DNA of 64,000 nucleotides from Nocardia elegans NBRC 108235 (GTDB lineage Bacteria > Actinomycetota > Actinomycetes > Mycobacteriales > Mycobacteriaceae), in the NCBI RefSeq assembly GCF_001612845.1, contig NZ_BDBF01000009.1, positions 1-64,000 of the forward strand. Direction: 5' to 3'. The position numbers were made by a program, and so were the translations under genes. A model generated the notes under the pieces. It saw only the letters and a program-made list of their open reading frames with translations, was not told the DNA's origin and made no database searches. Within the stretch, counting starts at the first letter, position 1, and each line of letters opens with the position of its first letter. Below, piece after piece: positions 25,398-34,610 of the stretch.

Positions 25398-26044
25398 TTT
25401 CGGGCCGCCGCCGCGCGCGAGAGGCGCCACACATTGTCGACTCGGGTGCCGGATCGGCCGTCCGGGGAGGTCAGTGCGCGTTCGACCGGCTCGCAGGTGC
25501 GAACGGTCCATTCGTCGCCGAGGTGCAGGGCGTGCAGGACACCGTCGAGGGTGGGGAAGACGGCCTCGAACGGATACTCGTCGGGCGTCATCCAGGTGGG
25601 CCATCCGGCGTGCATGACGATCAGCAGGGTGCCGCCGGGCACCACCGCGTCGGCCGCGCGGCGGAGCACGCCGTCCTGGTCCAGGGCCACCGGTGACTGC
25701 AGGAACTGGGCGTTGATCAGGTCGTAGCTGCCGTCCGGGAAGGTGCGCCCGAGTTCGTGTCGCTGCCATGAGATGCGATCGCCCAGGCCGGCCTGCTCGG
25801 CATGGGCCGCGGCGCGCTCCAGCGCGGTCTGCGAGATGTCCACGCCGGTCACCTGCCAGCCCTGAGCGGCCAGCCAGACCGCGTCGGCGCCTTCGCCGCA
25901 GCCCAGATCCAATGCGCGGCCGGGCCGCAGGTCCGCGGTCTCGCGCACCAGCAAGGGATTCGGATTACCGCTCCAGACCCGGTCGTTGTCGCGATACCGC
26001 TGCTCCCAGAACACCGCGGCCTCGGTGGGTGATGTGGCGGACAT
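25394..26044 (-). CDS. Class I SAM-dependent methyltransferase
   Basis: A 216-residue methyltransferase. SAM-binding motif I is ALDLGCGEGADAVWLA (about 44-59), the acidic loop is VTGVDISQTAL, and motif IV follows in YDLINAQFLQSP. It resembles TehB/thiopurine-type small-molecule methyltransferases, but the acceptor is unknown. GAGGAG precedes the ATG. Its stop overlaps the convergent deaD stop by 4 nt. Confidence 0.85.
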   Translation of the reverse strand: MSATSPTEAAVFWEQRYRDNDRVWSGNPNPLLVRETADLRPGRALDLGCGEGADAVWLAAQGWQVTGVDISQTALERAAAHAEQAGLGDRISWQRHELGRTFPDGSYDLINAQFLQSPVALDQDGVLRRAADAVVPGGTLLIVMHAGWPTWMTPDEYPFEAVFPTLDGVLHALHLGDEWTVRTCEPVERALTSPDGRSGTRVDNVWRLSRAAAARN

Positions 26045-26425
26045 GAGACTCCTCGTCGCTCGGGGCGCCCCTGTCGGCGCCTGCTCCCAGGATCACCAAT
26101 GGTCCGGAGGGGCGGCAAGGAAACTTGCCGAAACGGCAAACCGGCCCGCCGCCCGGTGTCGCGGCGTCGACCGGCGGGCGCGTTCCCGTCGTGGGGAATT
26201 CGGCGGAATGCATGCGAATTCTTATTAACTTATTCCATTCGCGGGGAATTGCGCAGCGTACGGGCATTTCGCCGCAACCTAAAGGTTCCTTCGTACCGGC
26301 GGTGGAACCGGACCGCTCGGGATCGCGGCGTCGTGCGCGATTCGTCGTTTATGATCCCGTCGACGACCGGTTCGATTCGAGGCGTAGATTCGATTCGGAC
26401 CTACGAAATACGGTGGGAGATGCCC
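26045..26425. other. Intergenic region upstream of the acyl-CoA dehydrogenase operon
   Basis: This 381-nt gap separates the divergent methyltransferase and acyl-CoA dehydrogenase genes. It contains an AT-rich island around 26217-26240 (TTATTAACTTATTCC), the likely promoter area. A 9-bp direct repeat TTCGATTCG occurs at 26371-26379 and 26389-26397 with a 9-bp spacer. No coding sequence is supported. Confidence 0.45.
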
Positions 26426-27598
<1,173 letters not shown>

Positions 27599-27607
27599 GG
27601 CGCTGCC

Positions 27608-28741
27608 ATGGATTTCGAATTGACCGATGAACAGGTCATGCTGGGTGAGACGGTGCGTGATCTGCTGGCCCGTGCCTACGACCCGGAGAGCCGGCTGAAG
27701 GTGCTCGACACCGAACTCGGCTGGAGTCGCGACGTGTGGTCGCAGCTGGCCGAATTGGGTGTCCTCGGATTGTCTTTCAGCGAGGAGGACGGCGGAGTCG
27801 GCGCGGGCCCCGTGGAGACGATGGTCGTCATGGAGGAGGTCGGCCGACGCCTCGCCCCGGAACCGCTGCTGGACGCGGTCCTGCTGCCCGGTGGCCTGAT
27901 CGCTTCCCTCGGCACCACCGAGCAGCGGCAGCGGATTCTGCCCGAGGTGGCCGGCGGTTCCCGGCTGCTGGCCTTCGCGCACGAGGAGGCCGGTTCGCGC
28001 TGGCCGGATCTCACGGTGGCGACCACCGCCACCGCAGACGGGGACGGCTACCGCCTCTCCGGTGTGAAAAGCCGGGTGTCGCACGGTGATTGCGCCGACG
28101 AGCTGGTCGTCACCGCGCTCGGATCCGACGGCGTGCTGCGGTTGTTCCTGGTGGCCGCCGATGCCGAGGGGGTGACCCGCACCTCCTACCGCACGTTCGA
28201 CGAACGCCGGGGTGCGCAGATCGAATTCGCCTCGGCCCCGGCCGAACTGCTCGGCGCGGCCGAGGCCGGCGACGCCACGGAGGCCGTCGCCACCGCCATC
28301 GCGACCGCCCAGGCGAGCCTGTGCGCGGAGTCGATCGGCGCGATGGGCGAGGCATTGCGTCTGACCACCGAATATCTGAAGACGCGCAAGCAGTTCGGGG
28401 TCACGCTCTCGAAGTTCCAGACCCTGACCCAGCGCGCCGCCGATATGTACGTCGCGATGGAACTGGCTCGCAGCATGAGCTTCTACGCCACCGCCTCGCT
28501 GGCCGAGGGCACGGTCGATCCGATCGCGCTGTCGCGGGCCCGCCTCCAGGTGGGCCGCGGCGCCCGCCACATCGGACAGGAAGCGGTGCAGATGCACGGC
28601 GGAATCGGTATCACCACCGAATATCCGGTCAGCCACTACGTCGCCCGGCTCACCGCCGTGGACCAGACCTTAGGTGGCCGCCGCGAACATCTGGGTGTGC
28701 TGAGCAGCCGGGTCGGCGACTACGGCCTGGCCGAACTCTGA
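27608..28741 (+). CDS. Acyl-CoA dehydrogenase, subunit 2 of a FadE pair
   Basis: A 377-residue acyl-CoA dehydrogenase homologue, more divergent than its partner. It retains SFSEEDGGVGAGPVE, TRKQFGVTLSKFQTL and VQMHGGIGITTEYPVSHYVARL, the segment that shapes the flavin site. In heterotetrameric FadE complexes one subunit supplies the catalytic base and the other keeps FAD contacts; which is which cannot be fixed by eye here. The 9-nt gap to the first gene and the terminator after this gene define a two-gene operon. Confidence 0.88.
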   Translation: MDFELTDEQVMLGETVRDLLARAYDPESRLKVLDTELGWSRDVWSQLAELGVLGLSFSEEDGGVGAGPVETMVVMEEVGRRLAPEPLLDAVLLPGGLIASLGTTEQRQRILPEVAGGSRLLAFAHEEAGSRWPDLTVATTATADGDGYRLSGVKSRVSHGDCADELVVTALGSDGVLRLFLVAADAEGVTRTSYRTFDERRGAQIEFASAPAELLGAAEAGDATEAVATAIATAQASLCAESIGAMGEALRLTTEYLKTRKQFGVTLSKFQTLTQRAADMYVAMELARSMSFYATASLAEGTVDPIALSRARLQVGRGARHIGQEAVQMHGGIGITTEYPVSHYVARLTAVDQTLGGRREHLGVLSSRVGDYGLAEL

Positions 28742-28764
28742 TCCGTACGCCGGATCACCGGTGA

Positions 28765-28805
28765 GGGTGGCGGTCGTCGCGAATCCGCGCGGCCGCCACC
28801 CTTTT
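28765..28805. terminator. Intrinsic terminator between convergent FadE and lipoprotein genes
   Basis: GGGTGGCGG and CCGCCACCC form a perfect 9-bp stem (28765-28773 with 28793-28801). An inner CGCG/CGCG pairing is possible, and TTTT follows on the plus strand. It ends the FadE operon and can also serve the opposing gene. Confidence 0.75.
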
Positions 28806-28816
28806 CGCTGTGCGGA

Positions 28817-29362
28817 TCAGTTGCCGGCGGTCTCGGTGGTCGGCGCGACATAGGGATCGGCCGTCGGTTCGGATTCCTCGACCGTGCGCGGTGTGTGATG
28901 GGGCCGCGTGGTCGTCGTGGTGTCGGAATCGGCGGACGGTTCGCCGGCGGACGGTTCCGGGGTCGGAGGGGGAGTCTGCGTCGTCGTGGTGGTGGTCGGC
29001 ACGGGCGGTGCGAACGCGGTGTAGCTCGGCTCGGCCTCGGTCGTGGTGCTGGTCGCCGTGGCGGAGGTGGTGCGCCGGGCCGGGGTATTCGCCGCGACAC
29101 GCCAGGAGGGAGAGGGCGGGATGATCACCGCGGGGGCGGTGGTGGTGCCACTGCGCGTGATCGGGGTGGTGGCCACCTGCAGATCCGCGGCGAGCGGCGG
29201 CGGGGCGACATAGACGTCCTTGTGACCGATTCCGCAGGCTCCGATCAACACCAAACCCAGCGATACCGCACCGGCGGCCATTGCGGGACCCGCGACCTTC
29301 ATGTTCAGGCGGCCCGGGGTCTCCTCATCGGCGCGATCCCCCGTGCTCGCCCTGTCGTCCAT
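28817..29362 (-). CDS. Thr/Pro-rich putative lipoprotein
   Basis: A 181-residue protein with a 21-residue charged start, a hydrophobic segment (MAAGAVSLGLVLIGACG) and a lipobox-like IGAC near residue 43. The rest is Thr/Pro/Ser-rich, low in complexity and likely extended or O-glycosylated on the outer face. GAGGGAG precedes the ATG by about 10 nt. The long N-region before the hydrophobic stretch is unusual for a signal peptide, so a single-pass anchor is the alternative. Function is unknown. Confidence 0.6.
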   Translation of the reverse strand: MDDRASTGDRADEETPGRLNMKVAGPAMAAGAVSLGLVLIGACGIGHKDVYVAPPPLAADLQVATTPITRSGTTTAPAVIIPPSPSWRVAANTPARRTTSATATSTTTEAEPSYTAFAPPVPTTTTTTQTPPPTPEPSAGEPSADSDTTTTTRPHHTPRTVEESEPTADPYVAPTTETAGN

Positions 29363-29646
29363 GGATGTGGTGCTCCCTCAAACTGTTTCCGAGTGGACTC
29401 ACAGTAACCGAGAGCCGCACCCGGGGCCAGGCATGCCGGTCGGTCCGCAAAATACCGGACGGTAACGTGAAATGCCAATACTTCACATAACGAAGTAGTT
29501 ACGTTCAGCGTGTCGCGGGCACGTGTCGCGTGGAGATTTGGTGTCGTACACGTACCGTGTGAGCGAAGTTACATGTGCGACGCGTGTTATTTACCGGGTG
29601 AAACGGACGTTTCGACAGTCTCGGTGGGCGTCATCGAGGAGTAGTG
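29363..29646. other. Palindrome-rich intergenic region between the lipoprotein and small membrane protein genes
   Basis: This 284-nt divergent gap is less GC-rich than its surroundings. It holds TACTTC-7nt-GAAGTA (29479-29497), ACACG-TAC-CGTGT (29548-29560) and GAAACG-GA-CGTTTC (29600-29613). These may be operators or structured leader RNA for the gene at 29647. No ORF is convincing. Confidence 0.4.
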
Positions 29647-29898
29647 ATGGGAGCTTATTCGACATCCCCCACGCGCGCGGTGTCGCAGGGTGATTCGGCT
29701 GCCGCCGAATCCGGGCGCAGCGCCTGGTCGATCACATCCCGCATCGCGGCCTGGTTGATCTTCCTCGGCGGATTGGTCGGCGCGGTGCTCGGCATCGCGG
29801 GCCTTCGTGTCGAAATCACCGTTGCCGGACTGATTCTGGCCTGCACGGCCGGTCTGGTCCTGCTGAAACTTCGCGCCGACGGGCAACAATCGGCCTGA
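29647..29898 (+). CDS. Small two-helix membrane protein
   Basis: An 83-residue protein with a Ser/Ala-rich cytoplasmic N-terminus of about 28 residues and two transmembrane helices (about 32-52 and 56-74). GAGGAG lies 6 nt before the ATG. I do not recognise a family. Its upstream region is rich in palindromes, which hints at regulated expression. Confidence 0.65.
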   Translation: MGAYSTSPTRAVSQGDSAAAESGRSAWSITSRIAAWLIFLGGLVGAVLGIAGLRVEITVAGLILACTAGLVLLKLRADGQQSA

Positions 29899-29920
29899 GG
29901 GTCCCGCCGTCGCGGAAAAT

Positions 29921-29951
29921 CGGTAGGCCAGGTGATCCGACGGGCCTACCG
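29921..29951. promoter_or_regulatory. 9-bp inverted repeat overlapping the GNAT promoter
   Basis: CGGTAGGCC and GGCCTACCG flank a 13-bp spacer. The right arm overlaps the -10-like TACCGT (29947-29952), which ends 7 nt before the ATG at 29960. It could be an operator for the GNAT gene or the transcription end of the small membrane protein gene. Confidence 0.45.
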
Positions 29952-29959
29952 TTGGCGGC

Positions 29960-30784
29960 ATGAGGATCGAGCTGACCACGGACCCGTTCGAACTCCGTGT
30001 CCGCGCAGGCGACTGCCTTGCGCGAGACCCGCTGCGGCACACGGTTATTGCCACGATGCTCCGCAACTGCGCGGCCGGGGCGATGACGGTCGATCCGGTC
30101 TTCGCCATGGTCTGCGACGGCGACACGGTGCTGGGGGTCGCCATGAATACGCCCGGGTACGGCGCGTACCTGGGTGACATTCCCGCCACGGCAGCGACGG
30201 GGCTGGCCGTGGCCCTGTTCGATCGCGACCCGGCCGTCGTGGCCGTCGAGGGAGATCCGCACTCCGCGTCGGAATTCGCCGTGCACTGGCAACGCTTGTC
30301 CGGCACCGCGTTTCGGCCGCAGTGGACGACGCGACTGTATCGCCTCGGGGAGCTGCGCATCCCTGCTGTTCCGGGACGTGTCCGCCGCGCCGGCGAATCC
30401 GATACCGATGTGTGCGTGCGCCTGGCCGAACGCATGCGCCGCGAGGAGGATATCGGCCCGGATCCCCGTGCCGTGCCCGATCGGATCGCCGCGGGGCAGT
30501 GGTGGCTGTGGGAGGACGAGGGTGCGGCGGTCTCCGTGGTCGCGCATCAGCGGCGCGCATACGGCTGGACCCGGATCGGGCCGGTCTACACCCCTCCCGA
30601 ATTCCGCCGCCGCGGGTACGCTGCCGCCGCCACCGCGCAGGTGTCGAAAGTGCTGCGCGACAGCGGCTCCCAGGTATGCCTCTTCGCCGATCTCGCCAAT
30701 CCGACCTCCAACAAGATCTATCAGGAGATCGGCTACCTCCCGGTCGGCGACTTCCTGAGGTTCGTCTTCGGCGCTTCCGAGTGA
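29960..30784 (+). CDS. GNAT-family N-acetyltransferase
   Basis: A 274-residue protein whose C-terminal 110 residues form a GNAT domain. The acetyl-CoA loop region is IGPVYTPPEFRRRGYAAAATAQVSKVL (its core RRRGYAAAA), with the C-terminal ANPTSNKIYQEIGYLPVGD. The N-terminal half is a degenerate GNAT-like or substrate-binding domain. The acceptor is unknown. The message is probably leaderless (TACCGT 7 nt before ATG). It converges on the SnoaL-like gene with 6 nt between. Confidence 0.85.
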   Translation: MRIELTTDPFELRVRAGDCLARDPLRHTVIATMLRNCAAGAMTVDPVFAMVCDGDTVLGVAMNTPGYGAYLGDIPATAATGLAVALFDRDPAVVAVEGDPHSASEFAVHWQRLSGTAFRPQWTTRLYRLGELRIPAVPGRVRRAGESDTDVCVRLAERMRREEDIGPDPRAVPDRIAAGQWWLWEDEGAAVSVVAHQRRAYGWTRIGPVYTPPEFRRRGYAAAATAQVSKVLRDSGSQVCLFADLANPTSNKIYQEIGYLPVGDFLRFVFGASE

Positions 30785-30790
30785 CGGCGG

Positions 30791-31225
30791 CTACGCCGTG
30801 CGCCCCAGTGCCGATTTCTCCGGCTGGAACGGGGTGTTCTGGGCGGCCGCGAGCCACCACCGCCCGTCCCGTTCCACCAGCACGTACATGGCCGTCTCGG
30901 AGAAGCCGTCGGGATCGACTGCCTGCCTGCGGATCTGGGCCACCACCACGCCCGGCGCCGGTGTGGTCGCGGCGACCACCTCGAAGGTCGAAGGTGGCGC
31001 CACCTGTCCGGCCATCAGGCGGTGGTGAATCGGATTGAGCTGGTCGTAACCGACGACGGTGGCGCCGAACGGGCTGCCCCACAGCACATCCGCGGCGAAG
31101 GAGTGGTCGTAGAGATCAGCGTCGCCGGTCTCGCCCGCGCGTTGGAGCTCCGCGGCGAAATGCGCGGCCACCCGCTGTGCCGTGGTGCGGGCTGCGGGGT
31201 CGTCGAGGGTCGGGCGCTGTGTCAT
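30791..31225 (-). CDS. SnoaL-like/DUF4440 (SgcJ/EcaC type) protein
   Basis: A 144-residue single-domain cystatin-like alpha+beta protein of the NTF2 superfamily (AAHFAAELQRAGETGDADLYDHSFAADVLWGSPFG is the opening helix region and FSETAMYVLVERDGRWWLAAAQNTPF-type closing strands follow). Such proteins are small-molecule binding or cyclase-like enzymes. AGGAG lies 7 nt before the ATG at 31225, rejecting the longer frame. A MerR-type promoter lies directly upstream, so expression is probably induced by a stress or drug ligand. Confidence 0.82.
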   Translation of the reverse strand: MTQRPTLDDPAARTTAQRVAAHFAAELQRAGETGDADLYDHSFAADVLWGSPFGATVVGYDQLNPIHHRLMAGQVAPPSTFEVVAATTPAPGVVVAQIRRQAVDPDGFSETAMYVLVERDGRWWLAAAQNTPFQPEKSALGRTA

Positions 31226-31262
31226 GGCTGTCTCCTGTGTCGTGTTCGCTTCGGCTACAGCC

Positions 31263-31293
31263 AACCTAGAAGCTGAAGTTAACTTCAGGTCAA
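31263..31293 (-). promoter_or_regulatory. MerR-family-type promoter with 19-bp spacer and central palindrome
   Basis: On the minus strand TTGACC (31293-31288) and TAGGTT (31268-31263) are separated by 19 bp. The spacer is filled by the 16-bp perfect palindrome CTGAAGTTAACTTCAG (31273-31288). An over-long spacer with a dyad between -35 and -10 is the hallmark of promoters activated by MerR/SoxR-type regulators. It drives the SnoaL-like gene; the -35 overlaps the stop of the monooxygenase gene. Confidence 0.75.
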
Positions 31294-32858
31294 GCGTCCG
31301 TGTGGATGGTGGTCGAGCGGCAGCCGCGCTCGGGTTCGTGATCGGTGCCGTCCATGATTCGGGCCCAGGCCGACCGGAAGGCCGCGGCGGGATCGGCCGG
31401 TGCGACCGGAACCCGCCACGCGATCACCTGGTCCGGGCGGACCAGCAGCGCGCCCGTCGGCGTCAATCCGGTGGTGGCGCACCACGACCGGTCCATGCGG
31501 ACGATCTCGACAGGCTGCGCGTCGAGCTCCCAGTCCGGCGCCTCCGGACCGACCAGCAGCGTGAACGCCGTGCCGATCAGATCGAGCGTGGAGCGGCCGT
31601 CGGCGAGGTAGCGGTGGGGCAGCCGAGTACCGGGCTGCCCGGTCAGATCCAGACGGTCCATGGTGTGCGTGCTGCCGTCGTCGACGAACGCGCCGGCGGG
31701 ATATCGAGTGCCGAGGATCAGGGCGATCGGGTCGGCGAGCGGCGTGCCGTCGGTGGATGCGCGGGTCATGGTGCGCAGGTTGGCGGTTCGGATGCTCGAT
31801 TGATCGGCGATGTACCGGCCGACGGGGCGGCGCTCGAGGTCGTAACTGTCGAGCAGGTGTGCCGGCGCCGCGCCGCGCAGGACCAGCGCCAGTTTCCAGG
31901 CCAGGTTGTGGCCGTCCTGGATGCCGGTGTTGGCGCCCGCGGCCGCGTACGGCGGCATCACATGCGCCGCGTCGCCGGCGAGGAACACCCGGCCCGATCG
32001 GAACGTATCGGCGATGAACATTCCCGGCTCCCAGGGCAATACGCTCAACACCTCCACATCGATATCGGGGACCCCGATGGCCTCTCGCAGCAGTTCGGGC
32101 CACCGGCCGGCGGGGCGGTCGACCTCCGTCGAACTGGTGAAGATCCATCGGTGTGAGCCGTCCACCGAGGCGAAAGCGCCGGGGACGCGGTCGTTCTCGA
32201 TCTGGCAGAGGTTGAATTCGCGGCCCCGCACCCACTCCGTCAGATCCGCGCGGAAGTACACGTTCACGGCGCGGCCGAGGGTGCCGCGGCCGTGGCGGCC
32301 GATCTTCAGTCGCTCGCGGATCGGACTGTGCGCACCGTCCGCCGCGACGAGGTACGACGCTCGCAGGGTGTCGACGCGAGCCGGACCGGTGCACAGGGTC
32401 GCGGTGAGACCCGCGGCGTCCTCGGTGACGTCGACGCATTCGACACCGAAGCGGATATCGCAACCGCGTGCCTCGGCCAGTTCGCGCAGAGTGGGCTCCA
32501 GCAGATCCTGTGCGCACAGACACGCCGCGGCGGGTGTGATCGCCTCCCAGTCCGGCAGCCCGCCGGGGAAGGTGAACGGCAACCGCTCGGCGCGGGCCAG
32601 TGTCGGCCCCGCCGCCATCGCCTGATGTGCCGAGAGTCCACGGGCGGCGTGCTCGACGGCCGCGGCGATGCCGATCCGGCGGAACAGCTCCATCGTCCGG
32701 AGATTGATCCGGCGTGCCTTCGGCTGGGCCGAGGTGGTGGTCCGGCGCTCGACCAGCACCGACGGTATGCCCTGATGGCGCAGGAACAAGGCCGCGGTCA
32801 GGCCGGTCAATCCGCCGCCGACGATGAGGACGGGATCTGAGTGTACGTCGTACATCAT
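31290..32858 (-). CDS. FAD-dependent aromatic monooxygenase (PHBH-type)
   Basis: A 522-residue class A flavin monooxygenase. The dinucleotide motif VLIVGGGLTGLTAALFLRHQG opens the protein, DG motif VAADGAHSPIRE is central, and the GD motif VFLAGDAAHVMPPYAAAGAN binds FAD. A thioredoxin-like C-terminal domain follows, as in PgaE/MhpA-type enzymes that hydroxylate phenols or polyketides. Two adjacent ATGs (32858, 32855) lie between two operator palindromes. A divergent TetR gene next door is the likely repressor. Substrate is unknown. Confidence 0.9.
   Translation of the reverse strand: MMYDVHSDPVLIVGGGLTGLTAALFLRHQGIPSVLVERRTTTSAQPKARRINLRTMELFRRIGIAAAVEHAARGLSAHQAMAAGPTLARAERLPFTFPGGLPDWEAITPAAACLCAQDLLEPTLRELAEARGCDIRFGVECVDVTEDAAGLTATLCTGPARVDTLRASYLVAADGAHSPIRERLKIGRHGRGTLGRAVNVYFRADLTEWVRGREFNLCQIENDRVPGAFASVDGSHRWIFTSSTEVDRPAGRWPELLREAIGVPDIDVEVLSVLPWEPGMFIADTFRSGRVFLAGDAAHVMPPYAAAGANTGIQDGHNLAWKLALVLRGAAPAHLLDSYDLERRPVGRYIADQSSIRTANLRTMTRASTDGTPLADPIALILGTRYPAGAFVDDGSTHTMDRLDLTGQPGTRLPHRYLADGRSTLDLIGTAFTLLVGPEAPDWELDAQPVEIVRMDRSWCATTGLTPTGALLVRPDQVIAWRVPVAPADPAAAFRSAWARIMDGTDHEPERGCRSTTIHTDA
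32842..32854. promoter_or_regulatory. TetR-type operator O1
   Basis: TGTACG-T-CGTACA is a perfect 13-bp palindrome just inside the start of the monooxygenase gene. It shares the TGTAC half-site with the second palindrome, centred 18 bp away. Confidence 0.65.
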
Positions 32859-32873
32859 GTGTACGTTGTACAC
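32859..32873. promoter_or_regulatory. TetR-type operator O2
   Basis: GTGTAC-GTT-GTACAC is a perfect 15-bp palindrome immediately upstream of the monooxygenase ATG and 34 nt before the TetR GTG. Occupancy would block both divergent genes. Confidence 0.65.
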
Positions 32874-32906
32874 CGGTGGTTGAATTCCGGCAAGGAGGTG
32901 TGCACG

Positions 32907-33656
32907 GTGACCGAGGAAGTGCCGGGACCGCTCATCTGGTCCCTGCCGGAACCGCCCGGCCGGCCGACGACGAATCTGAGCCGGGCCGAGATTCTGCGCG
33001 CGGGAATGGCGATCGCCGATGCCGAGGGCGCGCGGGCCCTGACGATGCGCCGGGTGGCCCAGGCGGTGGGCGCGTCCACGCCGATGTCGCTGTATCGGTA
33101 CGTGGGCAGTAAGGACGGGCTGGTCGATCTGATGATCGACGCCGTCTACGGCGAGGTGCCGCTCGCCGACGCCCCGGCTCCGGCGGCGCATTCGGACTGG
33201 CGAGGCGCGTTGGAACGTCTCGCGCTGGATACCTGGACTGTCATCCAGCGCCATCTCTGGTTCGGCGAACTCGTCCACACCCGCCCCCCGCTGGGCCCGA
33301 ATGCGCTGCGCTACTTCGATTTCCGTTTCGCGATGCTCGAACCGCTCGGTCTGTCCGCCGACGACCTCTCACTGCTGACCGGTGCGGTGGACGGCCATCT
33401 GTTCGGCGCCGCCCTGCAGGTGGCCGAGGAGCGGCGCATGCGGACCCGCGTCGGACTCGCCACCGACCAGGAGCTCGCCGAGGCGGCGAAGCCCCTGGTG
33501 GAACCCCTGCTCGCGGACAGTCGCTATCCCGCCTTCACGCGCTGGTTCCACGGCCGCAGCGGCGCCGCCCCCGCCGACCCCGTGGCGTGGACACTCGGGT
33601 GCCTGCTCGACGGCATCACCGCGCGCATGGGGCTGAACGAGCCGGACGGCCGATAG
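32907..33656 (+). CDS. TetR-family transcriptional regulator
   Basis: A 249-residue repressor. The HTH runs ALTMRRVAQAVGASTPMSLYRYVGSKDGLVD (within about 47-77), and the C-terminal domain resembles TetR_C of tetracycline-type repressors (LFGAALQVAEERR). AAGGAGG lies 8 nt before the GTG. Divergent arrangement with the monooxygenase and two palindromes between them make control of that gene and itself likely. The ligand is probably an aromatic compound or the monooxygenase substrate; this is inference. Confidence 0.9.
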   Translation: MTEEVPGPLIWSLPEPPGRPTTNLSRAEILRAGMAIADAEGARALTMRRVAQAVGASTPMSLYRYVGSKDGLVDLMIDAVYGEVPLADAPAPAAHSDWRGALERLALDTWTVIQRHLWFGELVHTRPPLGPNALRYFDFRFAMLEPLGLSADDLSLLTGAVDGHLFGAALQVAEERRMRTRVGLATDQELAEAAKPLVEPLLADSRYPAFTRWFHGRSGAAPADPVAWTLGCLLDGITARMGLNEPDGR

Positions 33657-33668
33657 GGCCAGGCGCGC

Positions 33669-34610
33669 CTAATCCTGGCGCGGCACAACCCATTCGAAGG
33701 CGCGAGCCTCCGAACGAGCGCCTTCGGCGGTGCGGGAGCGGTTGGGCTCGCCCAGGTCGGTCAGCAGACGTTCGGTGAGGCCGACCATGGTTGCCAGCGC
33801 GGCGGGGGTGAACCAGTCCGGGCGGGTGGCGAACAGAATGTCCTCGCTGGCGGTGTTGCCGCTCGCGCCCGGCGCGAAGGGGCAGCCGCCCAGACCGCCC
33901 AGGGAACCGTCCACCGCATCGGCGCCGGCGGCCAGGGCCGCCAGCGAGTTGGCGACGCCCATACCCCAGGTGTCGTGGCCGTGAAAGAGGATGCGGCGCC
34001 GCGGAGTTCCCGATCGCACGGCGGCGATCAGGGCGTGCACCTGCGCCGGATAGGCCTGGCCGAGCGTATCGGCGATCACGATATCGGCGGCGCCGTCGGT
34101 GCGGGGATCGGCGGCGATCGCCAGCACCCGCTCGGGATCCACCGGCCCGTCGAACGGACAGGTGAAAGACGTTGCCAGACAGAGCTGAATGGACCCGCCG
34201 ACCTCCTCGGTCAGCCGGATCGCCTCGGGCATCGCGGCCACGCTGTCCTCGGCCGTGCGGCCGATATTGGCCTTGTTGTGCGCATCCGACACCGACAGGC
34301 AGTACTGGAAGTTCCGCACCCCCGCCTCGGCGGCACGCGCGACCTGCCGAGGCGTGGCCACCCACACCCAGCAGCGTCGCAGCTCTTCGGGAGTCAGCGC
34401 GGCCACGACCTCCATGCTGTTGGCCATCGGCGGCACCAGATCCGGGCGTGCCATCGAACCGATCTCGAGTTCCGGCACGCCCAGGGCGAGCAGGGTGCGG
34501 GCGATCTCCACCTTGTGCTCGGTCGGCAGCACCTTGCCGGTCAGCTGAAGTCCGTCCCGCAGGGTCACATCCCGCAACGCGCCCGTAGTGGTGGAAGGAA
34601 CGCCGCTCAT
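33669..34610 (-). CDS. Hydroxymethylglutaryl-CoA lyase-like enzyme (HMGL/DRE-TIM family)
   Basis: A 313-residue TIM-barrel lyase. The active-site Arg-Asp is in VTLRDGLQ (about 15-22), metal ligands are in ILFHGHDTWGMG, and the signature GLGGCPFAPGASGN carries the catalytic Cys. HMG-CoA lyase cleaves HMG-CoA to acetyl-CoA and acetoacetate; related enzymes act on other 3-hydroxy-3-methyl acyl-CoAs. It follows a CoA-transferase gene on the same strand, suggesting activation of a branched acid followed by cleavage. GGAGG precedes the ATG. Confidence 0.87.
   Translation of the reverse strand: MSGVPSTTTGALRDVTLRDGLQLTGKVLPTEHKVEIARTLLALGVPELEIGSMARPDLVPPMANSMEVVAALTPEELRRCWVWVATPRQVARAAEAGVRNFQYCLSVSDAHNKANIGRTAEDSVAAMPEAIRLTEEVGGSIQLCLATSFTCPFDGPVDPERVLAIAADPRTDGAADIVIADTLGQAYPAQVHALIAAVRSGTPRRRILFHGHDTWGMGVANSLAALAAGADAVDGSLGGLGGCPFAPGASGNTASEDILFATRPDWFTPAALATMVGLTERLLTDLGEPNRSRTAEGARSEARAFEWVVPRQD

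Noticed and set aside
23556..25769. 737-codon minus-strand open frame opposite deaD
   Set aside because: deaD is certain from its motifs; the opposite frame has no domain and no ribosome-binding site.
33658..33679. GCCAGG...CCTGGC stem between the TetR and lyase stops
   Set aside because: Only 6 bp with a 10-nt loop and no T tract, and it overlaps coding sequence; too weak to call a terminator.
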